A DNA stretch of 33,538 bases. Origin: a virus. Positions 8,677 through 16,886 of the stretch are shown piece after piece. The number at the start of each line of letters is the position of its first letter. The stretch's first letter is position 1. The position numbers were made by a program, and so were the translations under genes. Under the pieces are notes generated by a model. That model worked only from the letters and a program-made list of their open reading frames with translations, did not search any database and was not told the DNA's origin. The stretch spans positions 1 to 33,538 of IMG/VR virus record IMGVR_UViG_3300046328_000149; one strand, 5' to 3'.

Positions 8677-9449
8677 TGGATAAGGTAAAATATTTGGAAT
8701 TGCAAGATAAAATGAAGAATGATAAATCATTTTTCAAAAAATATAATAAATTAAAAGATGATTTAGAGAAACATCTAGGTACATCAATTGAAATACAAAT
8801 GTCATATACACCAGAAGATCAAAAAGGTGATGAAATGATGCCATCTGAAATGGAATCTAATGAATTTTGGAATCAATATAGTGTAGCATTAAAAGAATTA
8901 TTGGAACATAGAATTGATGTTGGTGATAAAACGATTCACTTATCATCTGATATTGATGATTTATCGCTATCAGAAATGGATACAAAAATAAGAATAATTG
9001 AAAAGTTATCTCCAGAATATGAAGAAGATAAAATATCACCATTAAATATTGTTGTAACATCTTATGGTGGTGATGCTTATACAACACTTGGAATTGTTGA
9101 TCTGTTGAATGAAAAACCATATCCAATACATGGTACAGGTCGTGGACAGATAATGTCTGGTGGTGCGTTTATTTTGATTGCATGTGATTATAGAAAAATG
9201 TCCAAGAACTCATGGATGATGATTCACCAAACCAATGGAGGATTTTTTGGAGCATTTAAAGATATGGCCATCAATTATGAACATTTGAAGAAATTAAACA
9301 ATTGTGTTTTAGATTTATTGGTTTCAAAATCAAATAAATCTAAAGTATGGTGGGAAAATAAGTTGAAAGAAGGTGATTATTATTTAAGTGCTGATGAAGC
9401 AAAAGAACTTGAATTAATTGACGAAGTGATTGATTATGCAACTAAATAA
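8676..9449 (+). CDS. ClpP-like serine protease
   Basis: 257 residues. The core (about 85-250) has the ClpP/crotonase fold signature: IVVTSYGGDAYTTLGIVDLL, then GQIMSGGAF with the nucleophile Ser161, then MMIHQTNGG with His184. The C-terminal GDYYLSADEAKELELIDE matches the ClpP end. The Asp of the triad is not at the obvious ClpP position; Asp234 in GDYYLS is the nearest candidate. The N-terminal ~85 residues are an extra charged helical region absent from bacterial ClpP. In phages, ClpP-type proteases commonly process capsid proteins, but this one sits with PhoH and enzymes rather than head genes, so it could act on host or phage regulators. It is immediately downstream of PhoH and overlaps the next gene by 14 nt. 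Confidence 0.82.
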   Translation: MDKVKYLELQDKMKNDKSFFKKYNKLKDDLEKHLGTSIEIQMSYTPEDQKGDEMMPSEMESNEFWNQYSVALKELLEHRIDVGDKTIHLSSDIDDLSLSEMDTKIRIIEKLSPEYEEDKISPLNIVVTSYGGDAYTTLGIVDLLNEKPYPIHGTGRGQIMSGGAFILIACDYRKMSKNSWMMIHQTNGGFFGAFKDMAINYEHLKKLNNCVLDLLVSKSNKSKVWWENKLKEGDYYLSADEAKELELIDEVIDYATK

Positions 9450-10257
9450 ATACAACGGAACTGGTACTAAAAGAATATTAGTAATTGCTGGTGTTCATGG
9501 AAATGAATTAACACCAGTGATGTCAGCATCTATATTGGAAAGATATTTAACACAAGATTCACCAAATTATAGTGAATTAACTGTTATAAACTTTGTAAAT
9601 GAACAAGGTATTAGAGATAATACCAGAGAGATGCCAATCCAAAATGATTTGAATAGAATGTTTAAATCCGATAATGTTGACATTTTTGAAACATTAAAAG
9701 AAAATATCGATAATTCAGATGTTGTTATAGATATACATTCATCACCATTGTGTACTGATTTTGTATTAATCAATAGAGATAAATTTTGTAATTCATATGT
9801 TAATTTTTGTAGAAGTAGTGATATTTATTATGTTATTAGAAATAGTAGTAATGATACAATAAAAAAATATTGCTTGGACAATGATAAGATTGGATTTACC
9901 ATTGAATTAAATAAACTTGATATTGTTGATATAAACTCTGCAAAAAATGGTGCAAGAATTATATTAAAATTAATATCAAATGTTAGCACATTAACAATTG
10001 AATCTTTAAATCCAATATACTCACACTATATTGAATTTAATAGCAGTAGTGAAGGAATATTTATTCCAAGCAATAAAAAACTTGGGGATATCGTGACAAA
10101 CGGAGATTTGATTGGTGATTTAATATTATTCAATGGACAATCAGAAGAAATAAAATATAATGGATTGGATGCTAGGATTATGTTTGGATCGGGTAGATCT
10201 TATGTGGCACAGGGTGAATGTATTTACGGCTTACAACCAATCGAAAATAGTTTTTAA
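9436..10257 (+). CDS. M14-type zinc hydrolase, succinylglutamate desuccinylase/aspartoacylase-like
   Basis: 273 residues from the ATG at 9436; a TTG two codons earlier is possible but less likely. Zinc-site motifs of the AstE/AspA branch of M14 are all present: GVHGNE (His21, Glu24), the substrate-binding NDLNR (70-74), DIHSS (His101, third zinc ligand) and TIELN (Glu157, candidate general base). The C-terminal part (EGIFIPSNKKLGDIVTNGD and following) resembles the beta-domain of this family. Family members hydrolyse N-acyl amino acids or related amide bonds. In this phage the substrate is unknown; a role in cell-envelope or metabolite turnover, or capping of a glutamyl/aspartyl polymer, is possible. 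It overlaps the ClpP-like gene by 14 nt and is followed 2 nt later by the gene at 10260. Confidence 0.82.
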   Translation: MQLNKYNGTGTKRILVIAGVHGNELTPVMSASILERYLTQDSPNYSELTVINFVNEQGIRDNTREMPIQNDLNRMFKSDNVDIFETLKENIDNSDVVIDIHSSPLCTDFVLINRDKFCNSYVNFCRSSDIYYVIRNSSNDTIKKYCLDNDKIGFTIELNKLDIVDINSAKNGARIILKLISNVSTLTIESLNPIYSHYIEFNSSSEGIFIPSNKKLGDIVTNGDLIGDLILFNGQSEEIKYNGLDARIMFGSGRSYVAQGECIYGLQPIENSF

Positions 10258-10259
10258 TT

Positions 10260-10955
10260 ATGGCAAAAAGAAAAAAAATAATTGGTATTGACATTAATGA
10301 AGTTTTAAGAGCTTATTTATATGCTATTGAAAATTCATATATGAAAGAGTTTGGAGATAATGCTATTATAACTAAACCAATCAATACGACCAATCTATTA
10401 AATCATTATAAATTTGAAGATAAGATTAGAAAAGTAACTTATTTATTGGATGATGAAAATGGTTGGATATCAAATGAGGCTAAATTTGATGAAGTTCAAG
10501 AACTTATAACAAAAGATTTGGCATTAAAATTCTTTTTATTTGAAGATTATACTTTTGAAGTATTCTCATCAACTGGCAAGATATATACCAATGTATTTGT
10601 TCATTTAAATGAATTATATAGGGATTATAGAGATGATTTTGAATTTGTTATTTTAGCCAAAGAGAATAATTTAACAATACCTTTTACATTATTCTTTTTA
10701 AGTAAAAATAGTACAAAACTTAGAAACTATAAATTTGTATCAACAAATAAAGAAATTTGGGACAATTGTGATATTTATATCACCACATATCCAGAGACAT
10801 TGGATATAATTCCAAAAGGTAAAAAATCAATAAAGGTGAAAATGCCATATAATGTTAATTCCAAATCCAATTTTGAAATTTCAAAGTTGGAAGAATTAAA
10901 AGATGGAAAAATATTAAACAAACTATTAAATAAAACATTAAAATTAAATGGATAG
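10260..10955 (+). CDS. Putative HAD-like protein
   Basis: 231 residues. The N-terminus KKIIGIDINEVLRAYL places an Asp after a hydrophobic strand, as in HAD-superfamily motif I (D-x-D/N), and the C-terminal CDIYITTYPETLDIIPKGKK is like the late strands of phage HAD-like 5'-nucleotidase proteins. The typical second motif Asp is replaced (D-I-N), and a clear motif IV acidic pair is not visible, so it may be inactive or only distantly related. It starts 2 nt after the M14 gene and overlaps the next gene by 8 nt, so it belongs to the PhoH operon. Treat the family assignment as tentative; the gene call is firm. Confidence 0.5.
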   Translation: MAKRKKIIGIDINEVLRAYLYAIENSYMKEFGDNAIITKPINTTNLLNHYKFEDKIRKVTYLLDDENGWISNEAKFDEVQELITKDLALKFFLFEDYTFEVFSSTGKIYTNVFVHLNELYRDYRDDFEFVILAKENNLTIPFTLFFLSKNSTKLRNYKFVSTNKEIWDNCDIYITTYPETLDIIPKGKKSIKVKMPYNVNSKSNFEISKLEELKDGKILNKLLNKTLKLNG

Positions 10956-11223
10956 AATCATATTAGTTTTCTATGTGGATATTGGTAATATCTCACCAGA
11001 AGATTGTCAAACATATCTTAGTAGAGTAAATGATAGTGTTTTAATCCCTGACGATAATATTATTCAATATATTATTCCAATAAGGGGTGAAAATTCTAGA
11101 ATAGAATGTTTAAATCCAAAATTAGTTACAGAACAGGAATATATATCAGTTAAAACAATTTTAGATAAAACAACTGAAATATTAAATAATTATACAAACG
11201 AATTAAAAAACATAAACAAATAA
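10948..11223 (+). CDS. Small conserved phage protein, function unknown
   Basis: 91 residues, overlapping the upstream gene by 8 nt (ATG inside its last codons) and ending 1 nt before the next ATG. It contains ILVFYVDIGNISPEDCQTYL, IIPIRGENSRIECLNPK and a helical C-terminus. I recall similar short proteins in T4-like phages next to structural or DNA-metabolism genes, but none with a known role. No membrane segment or signal peptide. Tight packing between the HAD-like protein and the glycosyltransferase supports it being real. Confidence 0.6.
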   Translation: MDRIILVFYVDIGNISPEDCQTYLSRVNDSVLIPDDNIIQYIIPIRGENSRIECLNPKLVTEQEYISVKTILDKTTEILNNYTNELKNINK

Positions 11224-11224
11224 A

Positions 11225-12277
11225 ATGGAAGATAAATTCTTAAAAATCAAGGAAACATACGATAATCTCGTAAATAAAAAATCAAAATTTATATTCTTCT
11301 TACCAAATATACAAGTGCCATCAGCAATTGTATATGAAATGTATTTTCAAGCGAATGTCTTGAAAGAAGATGGATATGATGTACAAATGATGTTGGAAAA
11401 TATGCAATGTGAAAAACCAACTTGGTTTGAGGCCACATTGACAGATATTCCACATATTTTTGCGGATAGTCATAAATTAACAATCAGACCAGAAGATTTT
11501 CTATTGATTCCAGATATTTATACAAATATTATGGAACAAGTTAAGCAAATATCTTGTGAAAAAATTGTATTATCATTCTCACATGATTATGCACTAAACG
11601 CACTAGTTCCAGCCATGCATTGGAAAGATTTGGGACTAACCAAAGTTCTAACAACAAGTGATAAATTAAAATCAATTGCTGCTGAATCATTCGGTATGGG
11701 TACTGAAATTCAAAAATATTCTATTGGTATTCCTGATTATTTTAAATCATCAAATAAACCAAAGAAACTAACTATTTCATTCTTAACCAGAAATGGTAAT
11801 GATCTAACAAAAGTAGTTAAAATGTTTTATTACAAATATCCACAATATAGATTTATTTCATTTGAAGATTTGTCTGGATTGCCAAGAGAACAATTCGCAC
11901 AAAAACTTGGTGAATCATTTGCATCTCTTTGGATTGATAGAATCGCATCTTTTGGAACATTTGCAATTGAAGCAATGAAATCTGGAAATATTGTCGTTGG
12001 ATTAGTTCCAGATATTCAACCAGATTATCTAACTGAAACAAATGCCCTTTGGACATATGATTTATATAATTTGCCAGATGTTCTTGCACAAGCAGTTAAT
12101 ACACACTTGCAAGATTTGCCAGCACTAGACGTGCTTAAAACAGCTATGGATGAAACTGTGTCAAAATATACAGTTGAAGAATCTAAAAAGCAATTAAAAG
12201 AAATCTATGGTAAATATATCCAAGATAGAATAAAATTATTTGAAAACGCATTATCTAGCAATCTAATTGAACAATAA
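11225..12277 (+). CDS. Glycosyltransferase, GT-B type (family 4-like)
   Basis: 350 residues. The N-terminal half starts with a Rossmann-like strand (KFIFFLPNIQVPSAIVYEMY). The C-terminal half carries a nucleotide-sugar binding region: SFLTRNGND, then FASLWIDRIASFGTFAIEAM and KSGNIVVGLVPDI. This resembles the family 4/GT-B pattern in which an acidic residue before the EAM helix binds the sugar donor. The classical E-x7-E spacing is not exact, so donor and acceptor cannot be predicted. It is directly followed (1 nt) by a GT-A enzyme, so the two may act in sequence on phage DNA bases, virion proteins or host surface glycans. Confidence 0.65.
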   Translation: MEDKFLKIKETYDNLVNKKSKFIFFLPNIQVPSAIVYEMYFQANVLKEDGYDVQMMLENMQCEKPTWFEATLTDIPHIFADSHKLTIRPEDFLLIPDIYTNIMEQVKQISCEKIVLSFSHDYALNALVPAMHWKDLGLTKVLTTSDKLKSIAAESFGMGTEIQKYSIGIPDYFKSSNKPKKLTISFLTRNGNDLTKVVKMFYYKYPQYRFISFEDLSGLPREQFAQKLGESFASLWIDRIASFGTFAIEAMKSGNIVVGLVPDIQPDYLTETNALWTYDLYNLPDVLAQAVNTHLQDLPALDVLKTAMDETVSKYTVEESKKQLKEIYGKYIQDRIKLFENALSSNLIEQ

Positions 12278-12278
12278 T

Positions 12279-13085
12279 ATGAAAAAGACATTAACAGTTA
12301 TTATACCAATCCATAAATTTTCTGAAGAAATAAAAGGTTATTTGGTTAAAGCAATAACATCGGTAACAAATCAACGAGATAAAAAACAAATTCCAACACT
12401 ATTGTTGGTTTATCATTCAGATATTAAAAATGAATTAACTGAATATATTCAAGCATCTGATTTTGGAATTAAAATCGAGCTATTGGAAAATGAACAAAAA
12501 AATGATTATTGTTCACAAGTAAATTATGCTGTTGATAATATTAAAACTGAATATTTTACAATATTGGAGTTTGATGATCAACTTTCTGATGCCTATACAA
12601 AGAATTTACATGAATATATTAAAGCATATCCAGATGCATCGGTATTCTTGCCATTGACTGTTGAAGTGACTGATAAAAACGAATTTATTAGATACTCAAA
12701 TGATGGTGCATGGTCTAAAAGCATTATTCAGATTGGTGAACTTGGTGTATTATCACTTCAGACATTAACAGAATACACATATTTCTTGGTTACTGGTGGA
12801 GCATTTAAAACAAAAGATTTTATTGAGGTTGGTAAATATAAAACCAATATTAAATTAACTTTTAATTATGAACTACTATTAAGATATGCCTTTAACAATA
12901 TGGATATTATGGTAATGTCAAAATTGTTATATCTACATACAACAAATAGAGTTGATTCATTGTTTCATCAATATCAAATGACATTAATTCAAAAAGAAAT
13001 TCATCATTGGTTTGAAATTGCCAAAAGAGAGTATTATTTCAAAACAGAACGTGAAACTAAAGAATTTTTTCTAATCGAACAATAA
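12279..13085 (+). CDS. Glycosyltransferase family 2 (GT-A fold)
   Basis: 268 residues from the ATG at 12279, 1 nt after the upstream stop; a TTG 12 nt earlier would overlap that gene and is less likely. N-terminus LTVIIPIHKFSEEIKGYLVK is the characteristic GT2 start. About residues 85-105 read DNIKTEYFTILEFDDQLS, where FDD stands for the metal-binding D-x-D region. A GGAF motif and a hydrophobic helix (LLLRYAFNNMDIMVMSKLLY) follow. It lacks membrane helices, so it is cytosolic. Together with the GT-B gene upstream it forms a glycosylation pair in the middle of the PhoH-sigma operon. Substrate unknown. Confidence 0.75.
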   Translation: MKKTLTVIIPIHKFSEEIKGYLVKAITSVTNQRDKKQIPTLLLVYHSDIKNELTEYIQASDFGIKIELLENEQKNDYCSQVNYAVDNIKTEYFTILEFDDQLSDAYTKNLHEYIKAYPDASVFLPLTVEVTDKNEFIRYSNDGAWSKSIIQIGELGVLSLQTLTEYTYFLVTGGAFKTKDFIEVGKYKTNIKLTFNYELLLRYAFNNMDIMVMSKLLYLHTTNRVDSLFHQYQMTLIQKEIHHWFEIAKREYYFKTERETKEFFLIEQ

Positions 13086-13130
13086 TTTCTTCAACCTAAA
13101 ATAATATAATATAGATGTACTAAAATTTAA

Positions 13131-14015
13131 ATGGGTAGGAAGAAAGGTGTCAAACTAAAAGAACCGTATTTTGGAGAAAGAGAAGAACAAGCAGTAATGG
13201 ATTATTTATTGGGTGATTCGGAAACGAAAAATCAAATATATAATCTAATACTTAAAAAAGCATTTAAAAAGATGATTCCATCTATTTTGAAGCGATATAG
13301 AAATTATATTGGCAATCATGATATTGTGGAACTTGAAATGGATGGATTATCCTTTTTAATTGAAAATATGCATAAGTATAATAAATTTCTGATTGAATAT
13401 AGAAGAATAAATTCAGAAGATGATTGGGAAAAGCATAAACATTTTAAGTATAAAACTGAACTTGAACAATTAAAGAAATTAAACGAAATCCAAGGTTCGA
13501 TTGAATTTGAATATAGAACCTGTATAGCCAGTGCCTATTCTTACTATGGAACTATTGTTAGAAATTATTTTAGACATAGATCAAAAGATGCAAGAAAAGA
13601 AGTAATTGAAAATCTTGATTTTGAAGTGTTTATTGATGAAGTTGAAACTAGATATGATTATGCTTATGAAATGGATACATCAGATCAACAAGAAGAAGAT
13701 GAAAATAAATTCTTTAATTCAGTAGTTGATCAGATTAGATTGGAAATTAAAACCAATACCCTTCTAAAGAAAAATGAAATTATTGTCGGTGAAGCTATTA
13801 TAAGTATTTTATTTAACTGGAAAACATTATTCAATGAAGAAATTACAGAAGATAATGATGGTAAACAATCTACATCCAACTTTAGAAAGAATAAAATGTT
13901 GTTGCTCTTAAAAGAACAAACAAGATTAACAACAAAAGATATTCGTGATTCAATTAAAAATTATAAATCAATTTATTATCTTACTAAAAAAATGATAAAT
14001 ATGGATAATGAATAA
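13131..14015 (+). CDS. gp55-like late-transcription sigma factor
   Basis: 294 residues. The pattern matches T4 gp55-type sigma factors: an N-terminal GVKLKEPYFGEREEQAVMDY, a helix with IYNLILKKAFKKMIPSILKR, and a region-2-like segment LIENMHKYN ... CIASAYSYYGTIVRNYFRHR. The 'Y-x-E' start and 'AYSYY/AYSYF-x-x-[IV]-x-x-NY' core are the features I rely on. T4 gp55 is about 185 residues, so this protein has a longer C-terminal part including the acidic MDTSDQQEEDENKF and NDGKQSTSNFRKNK. It would bind host RNA polymerase core and direct it to late promoters. The conserved ACTATTTATRTA sites upstream of virion operons are the natural candidates. A 45-nt A/T leader separates it from the glycosyltransferase; the next gene overlaps by 8 nt. 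Confidence 0.72.
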   Translation: MGRKKGVKLKEPYFGEREEQAVMDYLLGDSETKNQIYNLILKKAFKKMIPSILKRYRNYIGNHDIVELEMDGLSFLIENMHKYNKFLIEYRRINSEDDWEKHKHFKYKTELEQLKKLNEIQGSIEFEYRTCIASAYSYYGTIVRNYFRHRSKDARKEVIENLDFEVFIDEVETRYDYAYEMDTSDQQEEDENKFFNSVVDQIRLEIKTNTLLKKNEIIVGEAIISILFNWKTLFNEEITEDNDGKQSTSNFRKNKMLLLLKEQTRLTTKDIRDSIKNYKSIYYLTKKMINMDNE

Positions 14016-14703
14016 TTTAGTTTGTAAATATATTGAAGATATTGTAAATCATATAAACATTCATTTATTACCAGAAGAATATGATTATCATAATATAGCA
14101 TATGCTGCTAAGAGAAATGAATTTCTTCTAAATCTAAGTAGTAAAGAAACGTGGAGATATGAAAAATTACCAATCCAATATAATTCAACATGTTTATATA
14201 TTGAAGATATTATGTTTTTAATAAAAAAAGATTTATTACATGATGAATTCAATATGTTACATGATTCATTGGATTGGAAAAATATGTGGTTGGATTATAA
14301 TAGAAGAAAGTTATTATCAAAAATTCGACCTAATTATCATAATAATAGTAGTATTAATATTGTAAAAAATCACCACTATTATATCACACATTCTTATAAA
14401 TTAAATACACCATCTAATAAAATAGAATTAGAATATGATGTTAATAAATGTTATAATAATCATCATTTAGCTTGTAAATATGTTGAAGATATTCTTGTTA
14501 TAATTAATAAAAATTTATTATCGAATGAATTAATTTGTGTATTTGGCTCAACCTTTGAAACAATAATGTGGCAAATTGAAGAAGCACATAGAATAAAAAC
14601 AATGTCCAACATAAAAAATAAATACAAAGAATTAAAGGATATAATACCAAATGATGTTGATTTAACAAAAACAAATTTTATTTTTGAAAGGGATGAAGAA
14701 TAA
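14008..14703 (+). CDS. Three-repeat C-x-Y-[IV]-E-D-I protein
   Basis: 231 residues overlapping the sigma factor gene by 8 nt. It contains three tandem copies of a ~50-90-residue unit: LVCKYIEDIVNHINIHLL (Cys6), STCLYIEDIMFLIKKDLL (Cys62) and LACKYVEDILVIINKNLL (Cys156). Each is followed by [HPS]-[DNE]-E and then a Trp-containing helix (KETW, KNMW, IMWQIEE). The units are clearly repeats of one domain, and single-domain versions occur at many other sites in this window. The pattern predicts an amphipathic helix after the cysteine. No known family is recognised. Overlap with the sigma gene suggests co-expression, but the repeat origin of the gene means that position may be incidental. Confidence 0.68.
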   Translation: MNNLVCKYIEDIVNHINIHLLPEEYDYHNIAYAAKRNEFLLNLSSKETWRYEKLPIQYNSTCLYIEDIMFLIKKDLLHDEFNMLHDSLDWKNMWLDYNRRKLLSKIRPNYHNNSSINIVKNHHYYITHSYKLNTPSNKIELEYDVNKCYNNHHLACKYVEDILVIINKNLLSNELICVFGSTFETIMWQIEEAHRIKTMSNIKNKYKELKDIIPNDVDLTKTNFIFERDEE

Positions 14704-14899
14704 TTACAAAATAGAAACAAATCCAAAAATTGTTTTCTGCAAATATGTTGAAGAGATATTATTGGATTTGTTTCAAAATCATTTATTGCATGATGAAATA
14801 AATAAAATTAGTTACATTAGTAAGTATGATGATGGATATCTCGTTAGATTATTTTATAATTTAAGAATAAAAAATATTTTTAGACAAATTCGAATATAA
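14693..14899 (+). CDS. Small protein, C-x-Y-[IV]-x-E-I family (fourth tandem copy)
   Basis: 68 residues from the ATG at 14693 (a TTG at 14684 would add three residues). It overlaps the three-repeat gene by 11 nt. It carries FCKYVEEILLDLFQNHLLHD with the cysteine at residue 16, followed by E-I-N, which matches the repeats just upstream and in particular repeat 2 (LLHDE). It then has a basic, aromatic C-terminus (YLVRLFYNLRIKNIFRQ). It looks like a fourth repeat separated from the upstream protein by a frame change. No function is apparent. Confidence 0.6.
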   Translation: MKNNYKIETNPKIVFCKYVEEILLDLFQNHLLHDEINKISYISKYDDGYLVRLFYNLRIKNIFRQIRI

Positions 14900-14918
14900 T
14901 GCAAATATTAAAATCATA

Positions 14919-14932
14919 ACTATTTATATATA
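14919..14932 (+). promoter_or_regulatory. Candidate late promoter upstream of the baseplate operon
   Basis: ACTATTTATATATA ends 12 nt before the ATG at 14945 and is in the same orientation as the gene. It matches the sites found on the minus strand before the tube, sheath and fibre operons. Confidence 0.5.
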
Positions 14933-14944
14933 AACTAAATAGCT

Positions 14945-15322
14945 ATGTCACGCATAACAAAGAAAAAATTAGATTTTACAAAAGAATCCATGTTGGAGAT
15001 TTTGCAAGAATGTTATAACGAAACTCACAACATTCGTACTGATACTATTTTATTGTTAAATAAATGGAAACCAAAGGCGAGTGAAATTGGTGATATTGCA
15101 ATGATTGGTAAACAGATTATAGATTTGATTGATAAAAGAGAAAAGATTTTAGGTAAAAAGGTTGAGGTTGTTAAAATAATGAAAGATATTATATATAACG
15201 ACATTAAATTGATTGGCAAAGCCGAGAAAAAAGATTCAGATGGTGAAAACACGGATTTGTATTCATTTGCTGAAGAACTAAAACAAACAATAAAAGATAG
15301 TAAATTAAAAGGATTGGACTAA
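14945..15322 (+). CDS. Small helical protein opening the baseplate/structural operon
   Basis: 125 residues, first gene after a late-promoter candidate. It is almost entirely helical and charged: FTKESMLEILQECYNETHNI, then MIGKQIIDLIDKREKILGKK and VEVVKIMKDIIYND. The size and helical layout recall phage small terminase (gp16-like) subunits, which are also short helical proteins with a central NREI/KRE-type helix. However, no large terminase follows; the next genes look like tail/baseplate proteins. I therefore leave the function open, with small terminase as a weak alternative. The gap to the next gene is 9 nt. Confidence 0.5.
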   Translation: MSRITKKKLDFTKESMLEILQECYNETHNIRTDTILLLNKWKPKASEIGDIAMIGKQIIDLIDKREKILGKKVEVVKIMKDIIYNDIKLIGKAEKKDSDGENTDLYSFAEELKQTIKDSKLKGLD

Positions 15323-15331
15323 GAATAAAAT

Positions 15332-16612
15332 ATGGGAATTATAAAGGATAAACTAGATGTAGTGAATGAAATATCTGTTTTTTCTTCCATATCTGAATTT
15401 GGTTCAAAAATAAAAAAGACATCTAATTCACTACCATCATTAAATAATAAAAACGAACCAATTCCGTTTATGTTGGATTTATTAACAACATTAATTGGAA
15501 GTGGTTCGCTTGATTTTGTACTTGGGAAGTTTTTTACTGAATTTGCAGATACTATTGAACCAGATATTAAAACATCTGTACAATCACAAAGTGTTGTTGT
15601 AAATTCAGACCAAGTTATCCCATCATATTTCTCAAATGGATTTACAATTCCAGCAAAGAATGTTGATCCAAACGGAAAATTTAAAACAAATCCAAATAGT
15701 GCATTGGGTGAAACAATTTATGTATCAGGAAGTTTTGATTTGGCCTCATATAATGCGATTTCAGCCCCTAATTCAGATGTGACCTATGGAAACCTTTATA
15801 TAAAGTATAATGATGCAACAGACAGCTTTATTTATACCCCTATCAATACTTCACAGACCAATGGTGAGTTCATTACAAGCTTTATATCCAATCTAAAAAT
15901 CATTAATAAAAAAGAGTTTACAACAGAGATGTTGAATGAGGTTTTTAATATTAAAACAAAAACTCAAAACAAATCTCTAAAACAAATCGAAAATGAGCAA
16001 CGATTGAATATGTTATTGGATAAAATGTCCAAAGATGAGGATTTAACATTATCGGCAGATGATATTAATAATATTAATCAAAAGTTGCAAGATATTAAAT
16101 CTGGAAAGAACTATATAGATTTGGGTTGTGGATTAATGGAGAATAGTATTACAGTATCCAATCTATCTGAAATAGCAGCAAGCATTAGTGGAAATACACA
16201 ACAAATATCATTAAAATTTAATTCATTATTTGATACAAGCTTTGTTAATGAAGATTCAACATTGGATAATAAGAATGTTGCTAAAGATAATTTCTTTAAG
16301 AGATTATTAAAAGCTATTGAAAATTTCTTATTGAAATGTGTATCATTATCCCCACAAATGTTATTTTTATTATTCTTGGTTGAAGCATTAAATAATAATG
16401 GAACTGTTGATACATCACAAACACCAGAACAACAAATTGCTAGAAATAAAAAACTAATTAAATGTTTTTCAGAAACCGTTAAAGAAATGTTTGGCGAATT
16501 TATATTTAATATCGTTAAAACAGAATTAATGAAAATAATCAAACCAGCAATTATTTTATTGATTAGAGAAAAAATCAATAATTATTTAAACGTTTTAAGA
16601 GGATTGGTATAA
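15332..16612 (+). CDS. Probable virion structural protein, unrecognised
   Basis: 426 residues in the plus-strand operon 14945-18403. The N-terminal half is Ser/Asn-rich and mixed alpha/beta (LTTLIGSGSLDFVLGKFF; IYVSGSFDLASYNAI). Residues about 200-265 are a charged helical region (KSLKQIENEQRLNMLLDKMS). The C-terminal third has a long hydrophobic helix, LLKCVSLSPQMLFLLFLVEA, and a second hydrophobic stretch near the end (IIKPAIILLIREKI), so it may contact membrane or form a coiled core. Position upstream of the gp5-like protein suggests a baseplate or tail component, possibly of the central hub. No family recognised. Confidence 0.55.
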   Translation: MGIIKDKLDVVNEISVFSSISEFGSKIKKTSNSLPSLNNKNEPIPFMLDLLTTLIGSGSLDFVLGKFFTEFADTIEPDIKTSVQSQSVVVNSDQVIPSYFSNGFTIPAKNVDPNGKFKTNPNSALGETIYVSGSFDLASYNAISAPNSDVTYGNLYIKYNDATDSFIYTPINTSQTNGEFITSFISNLKIINKKEFTTEMLNEVFNIKTKTQNKSLKQIENEQRLNMLLDKMSKDEDLTLSADDINNINQKLQDIKSGKNYIDLGCGLMENSITVSNLSEIAASISGNTQQISLKFNSLFDTSFVNEDSTLDNKNVAKDNFFKRLLKAIENFLLKCVSLSPQMLFLLFLVEALNNNGTVDTSQTPEQQIARNKKLIKCFSETVKEMFGEFIFNIVKTELMKIIKPAIILLIREKINNYLNVLRGLV

Positions 16613-16617
16613 TTCAT

Positions 16618-16884
16618 ATGGGTAGGAGATTTAGAACCAATTATTTTTATAATTTAAAATATGCAAATCCAAACAATATTAGATTTAAATATGGTGGTGT
16701 GGTATGTTGTTCGGAAGTATCAAAAATTTTAACAAAAATATTTATGGATAATATGATGTACAGCGAGATATCAATATTATATCCTGACAGTGATATATTT
16801 AATATTCATTCAATTAACTCATTTGATAATAATATATTTGCCAGAGTTAATTTTCCACCAGATTCTATTTATAAGAAACAATAA
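16618..16884 (+). CDS. Small protein, divergent member of the C-motif family
   Basis: 88 residues inserted between two structural genes of the operon, 5 nt after the upstream stop and 2 nt before the next ATG. It contains VVCCSEVSKILTKIFMDNMM, where C-x-x-[EV]-x-x-I-L aligns loosely with C-x-Y-[IV]-x-[DE]-I-L, followed by SEISILYPDSDIF. The match is weaker than for the other members (no Tyr at the third position), so membership is tentative. The N-terminus is basic and aromatic (MGRRFRTNYFYNLKYANPNN). No function assigned. Confidence 0.5.
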   Translation: MGRRFRTNYFYNLKYANPNNIRFKYGGVVCCSEVSKILTKIFMDNMMYSEISILYPDSDIFNIHSINSFDNNIFARVNFPPDSIYKKQ

Positions 16885-16886
16885 CA

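Noticed and set aside
13495-13515. GGTTCGA-type string suggestive of a tRNA T-loop
   Set aside because: It lies inside the sigma factor frame and has no cloverleaf around it.
14945-15322. Small terminase subunit
   Set aside because: Size and helices fit loosely, but no large terminase follows and the operon leads to a gp5-like protein, so the assignment was not adopted.
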